Positions 21,001-21,941 of a stretch of 21,941 nt of DNA are shown in pieces. Origin of the DNA: Hypsibius dujardini (Eukaryota > Tardigrada > Eutardigrada > Parachela > Hypsibiidae); the NCBI GenBank assembly GCA_001579985.1, contig LRSR01014779.1:1-21941 (forward strand). Reading direction: 5' to 3'. How positions within the stretch are numbered: the stretch's first letter is position 1; every line of letters starts with the position of its first letter. Under the pieces are notes generated by a model. The model ran no database searches. It had not been told where the DNA came from and was given only the letters and a program-made list of their open reading frames with translations. A program made the translations under genes and the position numbers.

Positions 21001-21792
21001 TGTCGTTGAACCCGATGCCAGTCCACTCTTCCGGCCGAGACGTAATGATGTTAAACTTAATATCGTCTGTCGGGCCTAGGTATTCCCATTGAGCGATGTA
21101 TTCACAGGTGTCCTCCGTACATCCAGCCGGAAAACGGAATTCCCCAATGCAACTTAGGATCCCTTTGTCAACCGTTGAGACGGGTTGAAATGACGTATTG
21201 CCAGCCGATGTGATCGTCAGTTGGTTGACCGTTGGTGCTGCAATTGGGCTTTGATTTTGACTGACTGATGGCGGAGGTAACCGGTCGATGGTGGGCCGTG
21301 CGGGGTCTGACGGTGAATTGGATGGTGGGCCACGGCCTGGAGATTGACCTAAAGATGGAAGACATCGCTGAATATAATGAAAGACAAAATAACTCGCTCA
21401 ACGGTTGTACCATTGGAGCCTGGTTGGGCCACTGTAGCGCTAGCTTTTGAACGCGGCCGACATGGATTCAGGCAGATTCGCTCTGGACTGACGATAGGAA
21501 CCTCCTGGTGCTTGTCAATGAACAGAGTGTTCGGGTCGAAGGTGCCGCCCTTAATTGCGAATTTGTAGTACGGGCACTGATTCACATTGCTGAAGTCGTA
21601 GTTGTTTGGATTCTTCGTGGAGAGCTTTCGGGCAAAACGCAGGTGAGTCCGGTTTTCTTTTCTGCCGCCACTGATCACTCTGATATCATTACGGAAGTCT
21701 TTGACGGGTGCCCGGTAATCTTCAGCGAATGCTTCAATCAGCCGCGGCTGGCCATTCGCCCGAATGAATCCGTATATCACGTCTGACCCTTT
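17459..21792 (-). CDS. Multi-DOMON, SEA, single-pass membrane protein (9 exons, 5' partial)
   Basis: Model on the minus strand: join(17459..17917, 18152..18351, 18430..18777, 19084..19429, 19894..20069, 20134..20391, 20499..20844, 20990..21348, 21411..21792), 957 residues visible. All eight junctions agree in phase. Order: C-terminal half of DOMON 1 (1-105), Pro/Ser linker, DOMON 2 (194-360), Pro/Thr/Ser linker, DOMON 3 (about 453-622), SEA (about 625-735), transmembrane helix (about 769-787, followed by KVWYDRKNRLARRR), tail (788-957). Full DOMONs show the family's paired Cys near (R/F)(Y/F)P, W(T)GIGFND and CPYF/CPFF. DOMON domains bind haem or sugars; the ligand here is unknown. The tail has PPQY (820-823) and PPDY (876-879), WW-domain-binding motifs. 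The gene continues beyond the right edge. It is a surface receptor or redox protein; I cannot name an orthologue. Confidence 0.85.
17917..18152 (-). other. Microsatellite-filled 234-bp intron that stays in frame
   Basis: The intron 17918-18151 has a GTAAGT donor and a TTTGCAG acceptor. It is 78 codons long and has no in-frame stop, so unspliced RNA would add a Gln/Thr/Asp/Arg-rich insert right after the juxtamembrane basic cluster. Splicing is preferred because the insert is pure microsatellite (17971-18092 on the plus strand is CTGT/GTGTCT). Confidence 0.75.
17971..18092. repeat. (CTGT)n/(GTGTCT)n microsatellite in an intron
   Basis: CTGT and GTGTCT units on the plus strand lie within the intron just described. 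Confidence 0.9.
18430..18777 (-). other. SEA domain exon
   Basis: One phase 1-1 exon encodes the whole domain. It starts VVSFRIVDRSYLPDL, continues with amphipathic helices, and has VIAFRAGSVIADVEIII. This fits the SEA core, where a G-S turn (GSVxx) is the autoproteolysis site in mucin-type SEA domains. It sits between the last DOMON and the membrane helix, the usual juxtamembrane place of SEA. Confidence 0.78.
18850..19080. mobile_element. MITE-like hairpin element, TA-flanked, at a splice donor
   Basis: The 231-bp element has about 98-bp inverted arms (18850-18947 and 18983-19080) that are highly similar. The ends are TGAGGCAAAGTG and, inverted, TGAGGCAGAGTG, with TA on both sides (18848-18849 and 19081-19082), as for Tc1/mariner-type non-autonomous elements. 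It has no coding capacity. It lies in the intron 18778-19083 of the DOMON gene and abuts that intron's 5' splice site. Confidence 0.85.
19580..19832. mobile_element. Second MITE-like element, TA-flanked
   Basis: About 253 bp with terminal inverted repeats CCGTAATC-----ATCTCAAGGGACA (19580-19605 and 19807-19832), 3 mismatches within the 26 bp. It is flanked by TA at 19578-19579 and 19833-19834. It lies inside intron 19430-19893 of the DOMON gene. It has no open frame. Its interior contains two copies of TTGATTGACTGATT. Its TIRs differ from those of the 18850-19080 element, so it is a different family. Confidence 0.8.
20879..20945. repeat. (GACA)n microsatellite in a DOMON intron
   Basis: AGACAGAC/AGACACAG units lie inside intron 20845-20989, between the two half-domain exons of DOMON 2. 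Confidence 0.9.
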
Positions 21793-21941
21793 CTGCAATA
21801 GCAGAGACATTACAACTTGCCGAAGACCGGAAAAAAACACGATGTCTTGTAATCTGCAAGCGCATCACTGCTCGCTCATTTGTCACTATGTCTAGCTTTA
21901 TCAATCTACCTGTCAGTCTGTCAGTCTGTCTGACTCTGACT
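21793..21941 (-). other. Intron running off the right edge of the window
   Basis: The exon at 21792 is preceded on the minus strand by CTGCTATTGCAG, a good acceptor in phase 0. By analogy with DOMON 2 and 3, the missing upstream exon should encode the first half of DOMON 1, ending near GIGFND-M. The last bases (from about 21908) start another CAGTCTGT-type repeat. Confidence 0.6.

Overview
This is metazoan genomic DNA. It has short GT-AG introns (mostly 62-145 bp), multi-exon genes built from animal extracellular and signalling domains (ephrin, DOMON, SEA, BTB-BACK), AATAAA polyadenylation signals, and very many simple repeats. The commonest repeat is GACA/CTGT. No rRNA, tRNA, CRISPR or bacterial-type operon was found. 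The compact introns and the domain set suggest an invertebrate, plausibly an ecdysozoan such as a tardigrade or nematode. That placement is an inference; the phylum cannot be fixed by eye.

Layout. (1) 1-5613: no coding sequence found; microsatellite-rich DNA, read as part of a long first intron of an ephrin gene on the minus strand. (2) 5614-5978 (-): first coding exon of an ephrin, with an unusually long N-terminal extension before its hydrophobic segment. (3) 5979-13278: about 7.3 kb with no supportable gene. It holds many microsatellites, a 20-bp minisatellite, an AT-rich tract and a few duplicated short segments. (4) 13279-14993 (+): two-exon gene for a small, probably membrane-anchored, low-complexity protein. 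Its intron carries a foldback element whose arms are tandem repeats. (5) 15226-17070 (+): seven-exon BTB-BACK gene with no Kelch repeats. It has 20 perfect-length NPTx tetrapeptide repeats and an 18-nt microexon. (6) 17459-21792 (-): nine exons, open at the right edge, for a type I membrane protein: half a DOMON, two full DOMONs, SEA, one transmembrane helix and a cytoplasmic tail with two PPxY motifs. It converges on the BTB gene, leaving 388 bp between the two stop codons.

Gene models were built by hand from splice-site phase. Every junction in the BTB and DOMON models is phase-consistent, and the predicted domains run continuously across the joins. Two introns of the DOMON gene hold inverted-repeat elements flanked by TA (MITE-like). 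One of these begins immediately after the GTA of a splice donor. No operon-like cooperation between neighbouring genes is evident. The ephrin and the DOMON-SEA protein are both predicted cell-surface proteins, but nothing in the sequence links them functionally.
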